NCBI GenBank assembly: GCA_900315525.1
Contig: OMZO01000020.1
Location: 1-33,416 of the forward strand
Length of the DNA: 33,416 bases
Direction: 5' to 3'
Source: an uncultured Prevotella sp.
GTDB lineage: Bacteria; Bacteroidota; Bacteroidia; Bacteroidales; Bacteroidaceae
Shown here: positions 18,101 through 24,047 of the stretch, one piece after another
Numbering within the stretch: position 1 is the first letter of the stretch
Layout of the letters: each line of letters starts with the position of its first letter
The notes under the pieces: model-generated
Seen by the model: the letters and a program-made list of their open reading frames with translations, nothing else
What the model was told of the DNA's origin: nothing
The model's database searches: none
Program-made: the position numbers and the translations under genes

Positions 18101-18187
18101 TGGACGCATCGTCATATCCTGGGAAGCAGGGCGTATCGTCATAGCGTTACCACCCTCGGCGGGTCTGACAGTTCTTTCCGTACTCAT
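15152..18187 (-). CDS. Membrane Ser/Thr protein kinase with N-terminal Thr-motif repeats
   Basis: The 1011-residue protein has a tail (1-60) with six Thr-X-Arg-(Pro/Gly) motifs at Thr6, 17, 26, 35, 44 and 57. A Hanks-type kinase domain spans about 75-335: VLK Lys110, HKDVKPSN (Asp198, Asn203), DFG at 218-220 and APE at 244-246. The glycine-rich loop is degenerate (SLSNNSGEAQVFLVE), and HKD replaces HRD. A long alpha-helical region of about 450 residues follows. Five membrane helices lie at about 792-811, 820-840, 848-870, 878-896 and 962-982. All extracytoplasmic loops are short, so it may sense membrane or cytoplasmic cues. It starts immediately after the zinc-ribbon gene stop (TAA then ATG). 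Confidence 0.92.
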   Translation of the reverse strand: MSTERTVRPAEGGNAMTIRPASQDMTMRPASQDMTMRGASQDMTMRGASNAHSGDGTFRGDGGIANTDDLTENSFVLKGVSYHKVRSLSNNSGEAQVFLVERDGEKFVLKIYYPSFDVNKKILQSVYNFDFEMIVKVYDFGKTYVDGKHRYYELMEYLQGGTMSDYHLNGDFDKFRRIALQGAAALAYCHQSNIIHKDVKPSNFFFRDKDHSELVLGDFGISSMLDQDGKAHKTTQARTPIYAAPEMYTDVIDGVVEVTSAVDFYSLGISLMTLWLGESPMSTNERVMMRQKNEGRLPRVQELPERVRMIVQGLTVVNPNNRWGYEEVEEWFKGGSPKVDLSSPFLKYKSFIVDPERNLVADNIHELIPLLLDNETLAIGYLYNGRISQWLESCGNQKLSTIVKDIVENRYPVDQRAGLLAAVYAMEPTYPYKDAKGHLCDDVHSVAISLLSYQKEYGLLLNNPNDSLFLYLESHTKCNIKRIRSYFSKPESDMKVAVMRMVYEIDPEIPLLARYPSSSLKEIVHAYGKDNLTEDDWHCLTDGRLLSWMYSHEDRMACESLRIMTQGQPYSDTLAYKVLYNLDREAAYDLKSAFTPNQIAEQLNERLKNAEHLSDQEFKEEMKDFLDLNGRFSYYAQLHGWTEMLSEFTRCFDMKSEENRNRMGAYDAKTAVYRFCRIMGVTPTYLLPEGLEVTDGRNLDMSNSTQLRSELRNGSLAQWMSVFYHENPETDFSEEYAYENTLVEWLAALGKIDPAQTYYKRFVDAREETLKRVKNVRDNWGKAKRRENFWRTAFYVFCGLWILMILLIGVKDRTYLLNHTFLSIGLPLGGMTAIIVGTRAYFRGYDFMLSSLWGAVGAVSSLIPILILRYFNESHPSMFNFAIIFITLVYMLICHLTDFRGDQKADSRLISEVLEDDVKSTLLEPLYYTFKTKAYKFNGSKFGLLNDVTDQVRSISGESVLHYVLWSLLAFLFVLEFIVFSPRLMNVSNPNSDAITTAPSEIIKQIEKDVE
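18041..18142 (-). repeat. 27-bp in-frame tandem repeat in the kinase N-terminus
   Basis: Four consecutive units encode MTIRPASQD, MTMRPASQD, MTMRGASQD and MTMRGAS (the last is cut to 21 bp). The unit length of 27 bp keeps the frame, so copy number can change without breaking the gene. Each copy supplies one Thr in a Thr-X-Arg context. Confidence 0.88.
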
Positions 18188-19126
18188 TTATTTATCGTCT
18201 TTAATTTCCTTTTTCGTATCCTTACCTAAGATAATCCACTTTCCACCCATCTGAGGCTTTGCACAACCGCAGGGACTGGAATGAAGGGCGTGCTTGAAAT
18301 TGCACTCCCACGCCAGCCTGACGCCCTGTGGGCGACATGCCATCGCATAGTTACGCACCATCGCCGGTTTCGGTTGAGGAGCCTGAGCCATACGTTCCAA
18401 GATACTGGCAATCTCCTGCATACGGTCGTTCTTCTTCGCTTCGTATTCCTCCTTGCTCATACGCTTGCTGTTCGACTTAGGAATATCGGGTGTAGCGATA
18501 CCACGATCATTGGCCAACAGCGTCAGCACACGCTCACGCAGTCTCGTATTCAGTTGCTCCTGAACCTGTTCACGCTCTGATGAATAGGGAAGGATCAAAT
18601 CCAGTTGCTGGAGTTCGGATGCCAGTTTCTGCATCTCCAGGTATTCTGGCATCGTACTGACTTGGGCCACCAGTTGTCGGGCATCCTCTGTCAGCGCCGT
18701 GCCACACTGTTTGCAGAAAGAGAACTCGTTCAGCGTATGACATACAGGACAGACAATGCCACCTCTCGGGCTGCCACACTCTGGACAGAAGGCGTCATTG
18801 TCATTCAGATGTGCGCCACAGAAGGAACAAACATCCTTCTTGACATAACGTCTGCAAGTCTCACAGAAATCAGCATCAGCATCCAGCTCTGCACCGCAAT
18901 TCGGACAAGTCGTCTTGCCTAAGGGAGCACCACAGGAGGCACAGAACATCGCACCTTCGTCGTTCATGGTACCACAACTTGGGCATCGTACGCCTACGGC
19001 TGCCTGCATCTGGGCTTGCTGCTGCATCGGGGCTTCCTCACTTGGAGATTGATAGAGCTCCTGCTGCATTTGCAGATTAACGCCGCGATTGGTAATCTCT
19101 GGGTTTTTAGTAATATCGTCGTTCAT
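18188..19126 (-). CDS. Protein with four tandem zinc ribbons, first gene of the kinase/AAA+ cluster
   Basis: The 312-residue protein has a Gln-rich N-terminus and then four CxxC...CxxC zinc ribbons: CPSC/CASC (48-68), CPNC/CETC (74-91), CSFC/CPEC (100-117) and CPVC/CKQC (126-141). A helical segment of about 100 residues follows, then a Cys-containing C-terminal part (MACRPQG, WECNFKHALH, SPCGCAKP) and a Lys/Asp tail. There is no signal peptide, so it is cytoplasmic. It is preceded by a consensus promoter and followed with no gap by the kinase gene. Tandem ribbons like these usually act as protein or nucleic-acid docking modules. Its position and the ribbons in the AAA+ and FHA proteins suggest a scaffold. 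No specific family was recognised. Confidence 0.85.
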   Translation of the reverse strand: MNDDITKNPEITNRGVNLQMQQELYQSPSEEAPMQQQAQMQAAVGVRCPSCGTMNDEGAMFCASCGAPLGKTTCPNCGAELDADADFCETCRRYVKKDVCSFCGAHLNDNDAFCPECGSPRGGIVCPVCHTLNEFSFCKQCGTALTEDARQLVAQVSTMPEYLEMQKLASELQQLDLILPYSSEREQVQEQLNTRLRERVLTLLANDRGIATPDIPKSNSKRMSKEEYEAKKNDRMQEIASILERMAQAPQPKPAMVRNYAMACRPQGVRLAWECNFKHALHSSPCGCAKPQMGGKWIILGKDTKKEIKDDK

Positions 19127-19154
19127 ATCCCGGTAATTTTTTCTTATGTAGGTG

Positions 19155-19185
19155 CAAAATTAAAAAAATATTTTAAAACGACAAA
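19155..19185 (-). promoter_or_regulatory. Promoter of the kinase/AAA+/FHA/PP2C operon
   Basis: On the minus strand TTTG (19182-19185), a 19-bp spacer and TAATTTTG (19155-19162) match both consensus boxes. The -7 box is 28 bp upstream of the zinc-ribbon gene ATG. The genes that follow have gaps of 0-7 bp or overlap, so this is the only obvious promoter for the run. Confidence 0.85.
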
Positions 19186-19216
19186 AAAAACCGCCGTAAA
19201 TTTACATTTACGACGG
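19183..19216 (-). terminator. Intrinsic terminator after the M13 peptidase gene
   Basis: Read on the minus strand, arms 19206-19216 and 19191-19201 form an 11-bp stem with one U-G wobble and a 4-nt loop. Eight U residues follow (19183-19190). It lies about 34 bp beyond the peptidase stop codon. Its U tract overlaps the -33 box of the next promoter. Confidence 0.85.
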
Positions 19217-19250
19217 CAAAATATCAGAATACTATGTAATTATTCACCAA

Positions 19251-21284
19251 TTACCACAACTGCAGACGCTCTGATTCAGGAATAAACATTTTGTCACCTT
19301 CCTTGACACCAAAGGCCTCATACCAGGCATTGATATGTGCCAGCGCACCATTCACACGCCAACGACCCAGCGCATGAGGATCACTCTTCGTGCGTTTGCG
19401 AATCTCGGCCTCCGTGATATTGTTAGCCCAGACACCTGCATACGCCAGGAAGAAGCGCTGGTCTGCCGTAAGACCGTCCACAACATCCAGTTTCTGACGC
19501 TTCGTGGCATTCTGATAAGCTGCAAAAGCCACTTGCAGACCACCATGATCCGCGAGATTCTCACCCAGTGTCAGACGACCGTTGGCCTTCAGGTCAGGAA
19601 GTACGTTGATGGCTGAGAAGAAGTCTGCATATTTATCCGTACGTTGTGTAAAGTTCTTTCCATCGGCCTCAGTCCACCAGTCCTTCATGTTTCCATCCTT
19701 ATCGAAGCGGCGACCCTGATCATCAAATCCGTGCGTCATCTCATGACCTATCACGACACCGATAGCACCATAGTTAAAGGCATCGTCGGCTTTGGGGTCA
19801 AAGAACGGGCGCTGCAGGATACCTGCAGGGAAACAGATCTCATTGGTGGTAGGATTATAATAGGCATTCACCGTCTGAGGTGTCATGTGCCAATCATCAC
19901 GATCCACAGGTTTGCCTACACGATGGTCATTGTTCCATTTCTTCCAGAAACGACGACACTCACGCACGTTCTCATAGTAAGATTTTTTGGGGTCTATCTG
20001 AAGGGCAGTAAGGTCTGTCCACTTGTCAGGATAGCCCACCTTCACATAGAAGGTATTCAACTTGAGAAGTGCATTCACCTTCGTCGAGTCGTCCATCCAG
20101 TCTTGTGCTGCGATACGTTCGCCAAGGGCTATCTGCAGATTCTTCACGAGTGTCAGCATGCGCTGCTTCGATGACTCTGGGAAGAATTTCTCGGCATAGA
20201 TTTTGCCAAGGGCCTCACCCATCACGCCTTCCACCTGGGCAGTACTGCGCTTCCAGAGGGGATGATCTTCCTGACGACCTGAGAGCACACGTCCGTGGAA
20301 ATCGAAACTCTCTGCGGCAGTCGCATCACTCAGATAGTTGGCTGCATAGGAGATGATGCCCCACTCTATCACATCACGGAACTCAGCAGGCTTGATGCTG
20401 CCCACCAGCTTATTGGCACCATCGAGGAAGTCTGGCTGTCCTACAACCATATCCTGCAGATACTTGCTGTCGATGCCCTGGGCTTTCATCAGCTGCTCCA
20501 GCGGGAGGTTCGGATAACGAGTCTGGAACTCCTTCAAGGTCATCTTATTATAGTTGGCCTCAGGGTTGCGAAGTTCTGTGCGCGACCTGCTGACCTTGGC
20601 CAGTTCCGTCTCGACTTTCATCACGTTCTGCATCTTCTTTGTAGCTGCACCCTTACTGAAGCCGAAAAGTTGGAACATCTTGACAATGTGCGCCTTAAAG
20701 GCTTCGCGGATAGTCACCGTTGCCTTATCAGTATCCAGATAATATTCCTTCTGTCCGAGCGAGAGTCCACTCTGATAGATGTTCAGGATATTCTCCGTAG
20801 CGTTCTTGTCGTCAGCACCAAAACCAGCATAGAAGAACTCCTGCGTGCCATAAGGTGTCAGCTCCAACAGGATGTCCTGCAGCTGCTTGTTGCTCTTGGC
20901 AGCTTCCAGGCGCTTGATAAGAGGCATCACTGGGTTCACACCTTCTTGATTGCGACGGTCGATATCCATCGCCAGTTTGTAGAGGTCACTCAGTTTCTGC
21001 TCTGTGGTTCCCTGCTCATAGGTGTTCTGTTGCAGTTCCGAGAGGATCGCGTTGATACGCTTGTCATTGTCCTCCTGCAACTTGTCGAAACTACCATAGC
21101 GTGAGTAGGCAGCAGGCAGCGGATGCTTCTTCATCCATCCGCCACAGGCATACTCGTAGAAGTCATTACCAGGTTTCACGCTGGCGTCAAAGTCAGTGAC
21201 GTCCAGTCCAGACCCCAGTGGGGTTTGTGCCATTGTCATCAGTGATAAAGATGCCATAGCCATCATTGTTACAAATCGTTTCAT
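19251..21284 (-). CDS. pepO: M13-family zinc metallopeptidase (PepO/neprilysin type), secreted
   Basis: The 677-residue protein has an N-terminal signal peptide (MKRFVTMMAMASLSLMTMAQ). The neprilysin-type entry FYEYACGGWMKKHPLP follows. The catalytic site is HEMTHGFDDQGRRFD (His514, Glu515, His518), with the third zinc ligand Glu575 in GENLADHGGL. The substrate-binding NAYYNPTTNEICFPAGILQ is also present. Length is typical. The C-terminus ends RLQLW instead of the usual CxxW, so the C-terminal disulfide of mammalian relatives is absent. It should act in the periplasm or at the outer membrane on oligopeptides. It follows the ABC-F gene by 24 bp, a gap that holds a short GTT run, and ends at a clear terminator. 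Confidence 0.94.
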   Translation of the reverse strand: MKRFVTMMAMASLSLMTMAQTPLGSGLDVTDFDASVKPGNDFYEYACGGWMKKHPLPAAYSRYGSFDKLQEDNDKRINAILSELQQNTYEQGTTEQKLSDLYKLAMDIDRRNQEGVNPVMPLIKRLEAAKSNKQLQDILLELTPYGTQEFFYAGFGADDKNATENILNIYQSGLSLGQKEYYLDTDKATVTIREAFKAHIVKMFQLFGFSKGAATKKMQNVMKVETELAKVSRSRTELRNPEANYNKMTLKEFQTRYPNLPLEQLMKAQGIDSKYLQDMVVGQPDFLDGANKLVGSIKPAEFRDVIEWGIISYAANYLSDATAAESFDFHGRVLSGRQEDHPLWKRSTAQVEGVMGEALGKIYAEKFFPESSKQRMLTLVKNLQIALGERIAAQDWMDDSTKVNALLKLNTFYVKVGYPDKWTDLTALQIDPKKSYYENVRECRRFWKKWNNDHRVGKPVDRDDWHMTPQTVNAYYNPTTNEICFPAGILQRPFFDPKADDAFNYGAIGVVIGHEMTHGFDDQGRRFDKDGNMKDWWTEADGKNFTQRTDKYADFFSAINVLPDLKANGRLTLGENLADHGGLQVAFAAYQNATKRQKLDVVDGLTADQRFFLAYAGVWANNITEAEIRKRTKSDPHALGRWRVNGALAHINAWYEAFGVKEGDKMFIPESERLQLW

Positions 21285-21308
21285 TTAATTATTTGATTGT
21301 TGTTGTTG

Positions 21309-23333
21309 TTATTGATTCAGTTCCTCAAGCGCCTCACTCAGTTGCTCCCAGCGCTCCACCTCCTCGTCGAGTGCCTGTTTGGTCTGGGTGTATTCCGTCA
21401 CGAGCATCATGTCTGAAGCCTTCTCTGGCTGCATCAGCAGTTCGTCGAGTTCTTTCAGACGGGCTTCCATCTTCTCGATCTTTGCCTCCGACTCCTTCAC
21501 GGCTTTCTCGGCTCGTTTCACGCGTTTCTGCTGTTCTTTGTGTTCGGCGTAGCTGAGGGCTTTATTGAGGGCTGCACCCGAGTCTGCCGAAGGCTCACCT
21601 TTTGTTCCCACCGTGGGAACATTTTGTTCCCTCCCTGGGAATGTAGTGTTCCCACCTTGGGAGCCTTGTTTTGTCACTTCACTGGAAATCGAAGGATTCT
21701 TCGTCCTGCCGAGTTCATTCAGTTCACAGATCTTCTTCGCTTGCAGGAAGTCGTAGATGCCACCCAGATGTTCCCTCACGCGTCCGTCGCCAAACTCATA
21801 GACCTTCGTCACGAGTCCGTCCAGGAACTCACGATCGTGGCTCACGATAATCGCTGTACCGTCGAAAGCCTTGATAGCCTCCTTCAGCACATCTTTCGAG
21901 GGCATATCGAGGTGATTCGTGGGCTCGTCGAGGATCAGCAGGTTCACAGGTTCCAGCAGCAGACGGATCATCGCCAGACGACTACGCTCGCCACCACTGA
22001 GCACCTTCACCTTCTTATCCGACTCCTCGCCGCCAAACATAAAGGCGCCCAGGATATCATTGATGCGCAGGCGCACCTCGCCTTTCGCCACGTTGTCGAT
22101 GGTCTGGAAGACTGTCAGGCTCTCGTCGAGCAGCTGAGCCTGATTCTGGGCGAAATAGCCGATCTGGATATTATGCCCGACTTTCAGTTCACCCGTAAAG
22201 GGAATCTCACCCATGATACACTTCACGAGCGTAGATTTTCCTTCACCGTTCTTGCCGACAAAGGCCACTTTCTCACCACGTTTGATGGTGAGCGACACAT
22301 GATCGAACACCGTATGGGCGCCATAGTCCTTGCGCACATCGTCACAGATGATCGGATAGTCGCCACTTCGGAGACAAGGCGGGAACTTCAGGTGCATCGC
22401 GGAGTTGTCCACCTCGTCAATCTCGATGGGCACGATCTTCTCCAGTTGCTTGATTTTCTGCTGCACCTGCACGGCCTTCGTGGCCTGATAGCGGAAGCGC
22501 TCGATGAAGGCCTTCATCTCTGCCACTTCTTTCTGCTGGTTCTCGTAGGCCCTGACTTGTTGTTCGCGACGCTCCTTGCGCAACACGACATACTCGTTGT
22601 ATTTCACTTTGTAGTCGATGACGCGACCACAGGAGATCTCCAGCGTACGGTTCGAGACATTGTTGATGAAGGCACGGTCGTGACTCACGAGAACTACCGC
22701 ACTTGAAGATTGTGCCAGAAACTGCTCCAGCCATTGGATAGACTCGATGTCCAGATGGTTGGTGGGCTCGTCGAGCAACAGCACGTCGGGCTTCTCCAAC
22801 AGGATCTTCGCTAGTTCTATACGCATGCGCCAACCACCAGAGAACTCCGAGGTGGGGCGATCGAAGTCTGTCCGCTTGAAGCCCAAGCCCACGAGTGTGC
22901 GTTCCAGTTCTGCCTCTCGGCTCTCGGCACCCATCATCATGTAGCGCTCGTGTTCCGTGGTGTATTTCTCTATCAGTGCCAGATAGCTCTCACTCTCATA
23001 GTCTGTGCGCTCAGCCAGTTCCTGGTTCATCTTGTCAAGACGCTCCTTCATCCTGGTGATGTCGGCAAAGGCCTTCTGGGCCTCCTCTCTCACCGTTGTA
23101 TCGTCTTGCAGGATCATCACCTGCGGCAGATAGCCGATATGACAGTCGGTAGGTACGCTGACGATACCTGCCGTAGGCTTCTGCTGCCCACAGAGTATCT
23201 TCAGCATCGTCGATTTACCTGCTCCGTTCTTTCCCACCAAGGCAATGCGGTCGCGGTCGTTGACCACAAAACTGGCGTCAACGAACAGGGGTTTCACCCC
23301 GAATTCCACCTTCAGTCCTTCTACAGAAATCAT
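21309..23333 (-). CDS. ABC-F family ATPase acting on ribosomes
   Basis: The 674-residue protein has two ABC modules and no membrane segments. Module 1 has Walker A GKNGAGKST, signature FSGGWRMRIELAK and Walker B LLLDEPTNHLD. Module 2 has GKNGEGKST, LSGGERSRLAM and LILDEPTNHLD. Between them lies the charged ABC-F linker (RKERREQQVRAYENQQKEV). A C-terminal coiled coil of about 90 residues resembles Uup/YdiF-type ABC-F factors, which bind the ribosomal E site or DNA. Residues about 556-578, joining module 2 to the coiled coil, come from a 22-bp repeat array. The ATG overlaps the stop of the upstream LolA-like gene (ATGA). No evidence separates a housekeeping role from antibiotic protection. Confidence 0.9.
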   Translation of the reverse strand: MISVEGLKVEFGVKPLFVDASFVVNDRDRIALVGKNGAGKSTMLKILCGQQKPTAGIVSVPTDCHIGYLPQVMILQDDTTVREEAQKAFADITRMKERLDKMNQELAERTDYESESYLALIEKYTTEHERYMMMGAESREAELERTLVGLGFKRTDFDRPTSEFSGGWRMRIELAKILLEKPDVLLLDEPTNHLDIESIQWLEQFLAQSSSAVVLVSHDRAFINNVSNRTLEISCGRVIDYKVKYNEYVVLRKERREQQVRAYENQQKEVAEMKAFIERFRYQATKAVQVQQKIKQLEKIVPIEIDEVDNSAMHLKFPPCLRSGDYPIICDDVRKDYGAHTVFDHVSLTIKRGEKVAFVGKNGEGKSTLVKCIMGEIPFTGELKVGHNIQIGYFAQNQAQLLDESLTVFQTIDNVAKGEVRLRINDILGAFMFGGEESDKKVKVLSGGERSRLAMIRLLLEPVNLLILDEPTNHLDMPSKDVLKEAIKAFDGTAIIVSHDREFLDGLVTKVYEFGDGRVREHLGGIYDFLQAKKICELNELGRTKNPSISSEVTKQGSQGGNTTFPGREQNVPTVGTKGEPSADSGAALNKALSYAEHKEQQKRVKRAEKAVKESEAKIEKMEARLKELDELLMQPEKASDMMLVTEYTQTKQALDEEVERWEQLSEALEELNQ
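21603..21665. repeat. Three palindromic 22-bp tandem repeats inside the ABC-F gene
   Basis: Palindrome cores TTCCC...GGGAA start at 21605, 21627 and 21649, exactly 22 bp apart. The first is the best formed, with 8-bp arms at 21603-21610 and 21614-21621 around CCG. Since 22 is not divisible by 3, each copy is translated in a different frame; three copies (66 bp) restore the frame. Confidence 0.85.
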
Positions 23334-23956
23334 CGCTTATCTACAAATACATAGTCCTTATATTGTTCCTTCGGGAAGGTCAGCATTTCATCAGTGATAC
23401 CACCAGACTGGAAATCCGATATTTTGATGGTAGTCCAGATAAACGAGATCTTGATCCTCAGACGGATGGGATTGTAGGTCTTGCGCTCCACGAGGGCCTG
23501 AACCTCCTTGATGCCCTTCACGCCATCCTTGGCCTTCAGCGTCAGCATCAGTCCTTCTGGGTCGTCTGCAATGCTGTAGTCGAAGTTCTCAGGCACAAAC
23601 TTGAATTTCCGTGAATACTTGTCCGACTTGTTGTTCTTGGCATTGTGGATCTCCACTTCCTTCTTTTTCTTGTTTTTCTTCTTGATGGTGTAAACGGTGG
23701 TACCATCGTTCCACGAATCCATCTTCGCATCCACAAACTTGCTCTTCTTACCCTTATACCATATCGTACCTCTGGTCTTGTAGATACCTATGATATTGAC
23801 ATCATAGTGAAGTGTGGCCCCCTGCTCACCAAACACTTGTTTGTAAGCCTGGTTGAAGACACGCTTCGCCTGACGTGAATTCGGCGTCTCATCAGCATGC
23901 ACCGCACATAGTGCTGAAATCAGCAGCATGACGACTAAAATAATCCTATTTCTCAT
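23330..23956 (-). CDS. LolA-like periplasmic protein
   Basis: From the ATG at 23956 the protein has 208 residues. It begins with a Sec signal peptide (MRNRIILVVMLLISALCAVHA), followed by a beta-rich mature part with GTIWYKGKKSKF, GTTVYTIKKKNKKKKEVEIHN and a C-terminal FPKEQYKDYVFVDKR. The pattern of an N-terminal helix and long alternating strands with a WYKG turn fits the LolA/LolB outer-membrane lipoprotein carrier fold, as in many short Bacteroidetes proteins. The frame is open to 24022, but that lies upstream of the probable promoter. The stop overlaps the ABC-F start as ATGA. Whether it carries lipoproteins is an inference. Confidence 0.7.
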   Translation of the reverse strand: MRNRIILVVMLLISALCAVHADETPNSRQAKRVFNQAYKQVFGEQGATLHYDVNIIGIYKTRGTIWYKGKKSKFVDAKMDSWNDGTTVYTIKKKNKKKKEVEIHNAKNNKSDKYSRKFKFVPENFDYSIADDPEGLMLTLKAKDGVKGIKEVQALVERKTYNPIRLRIKISFIWTTIKISDFQSGGITDEMLTFPKEQYKDYVFVDKR

Positions 23957-23977
23957 GTTTTTTTCAGTTTCGAGCTG

Positions 23978-23985
23978 CAAAATTA
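23978..23985 (-). promoter_or_regulatory. -7 promoter box of the LolA-like/ABC-F/pepO run
   Basis: On the minus strand this reads TAATTTTG followed by CAG, a TAnnTTTG match, 21 bp upstream of the LolA-like ATG. The -33 spacing region has no good TTTG. It supports the ATG at 23956 as the start. Confidence 0.65.
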
Positions 23986-24007
23986 CACATTTCTCATGGA
24001 TTTTCAC

Positions 24008-24015
24008 TATTTTTG
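24008..24015 (+). promoter_or_regulatory. -7 promoter box of tex
   Basis: TATTTTTG on the plus strand matches TAnnTTTG, 32 bp upstream of the tex ATG. The -33 box is weak. It lies back to back with the LolA-like promoter in a 91-bp divergent gap. Confidence 0.65.
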
Positions 24016-24047
24016 CACACAAATTAACGTAATTATCTCCTTATTAT

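Noticed and set aside
18041-18142. CRISPR-like direct repeats
   Set aside because: The units are contiguous with no spacers, are 27 bp in frame, and encode a peptide repeat; no cas genes are near.
21540-22706. Plus-strand open frame of 388 codons opposite the ABC-F gene
   Set aside because: It is antisense to intact ABC motifs and has no recognisable domain.
23957-24022. Longer N-terminus for the LolA-like protein
   Set aside because: It would include the -7 promoter box in the coding region and place 22 polar residues before a good signal peptide.
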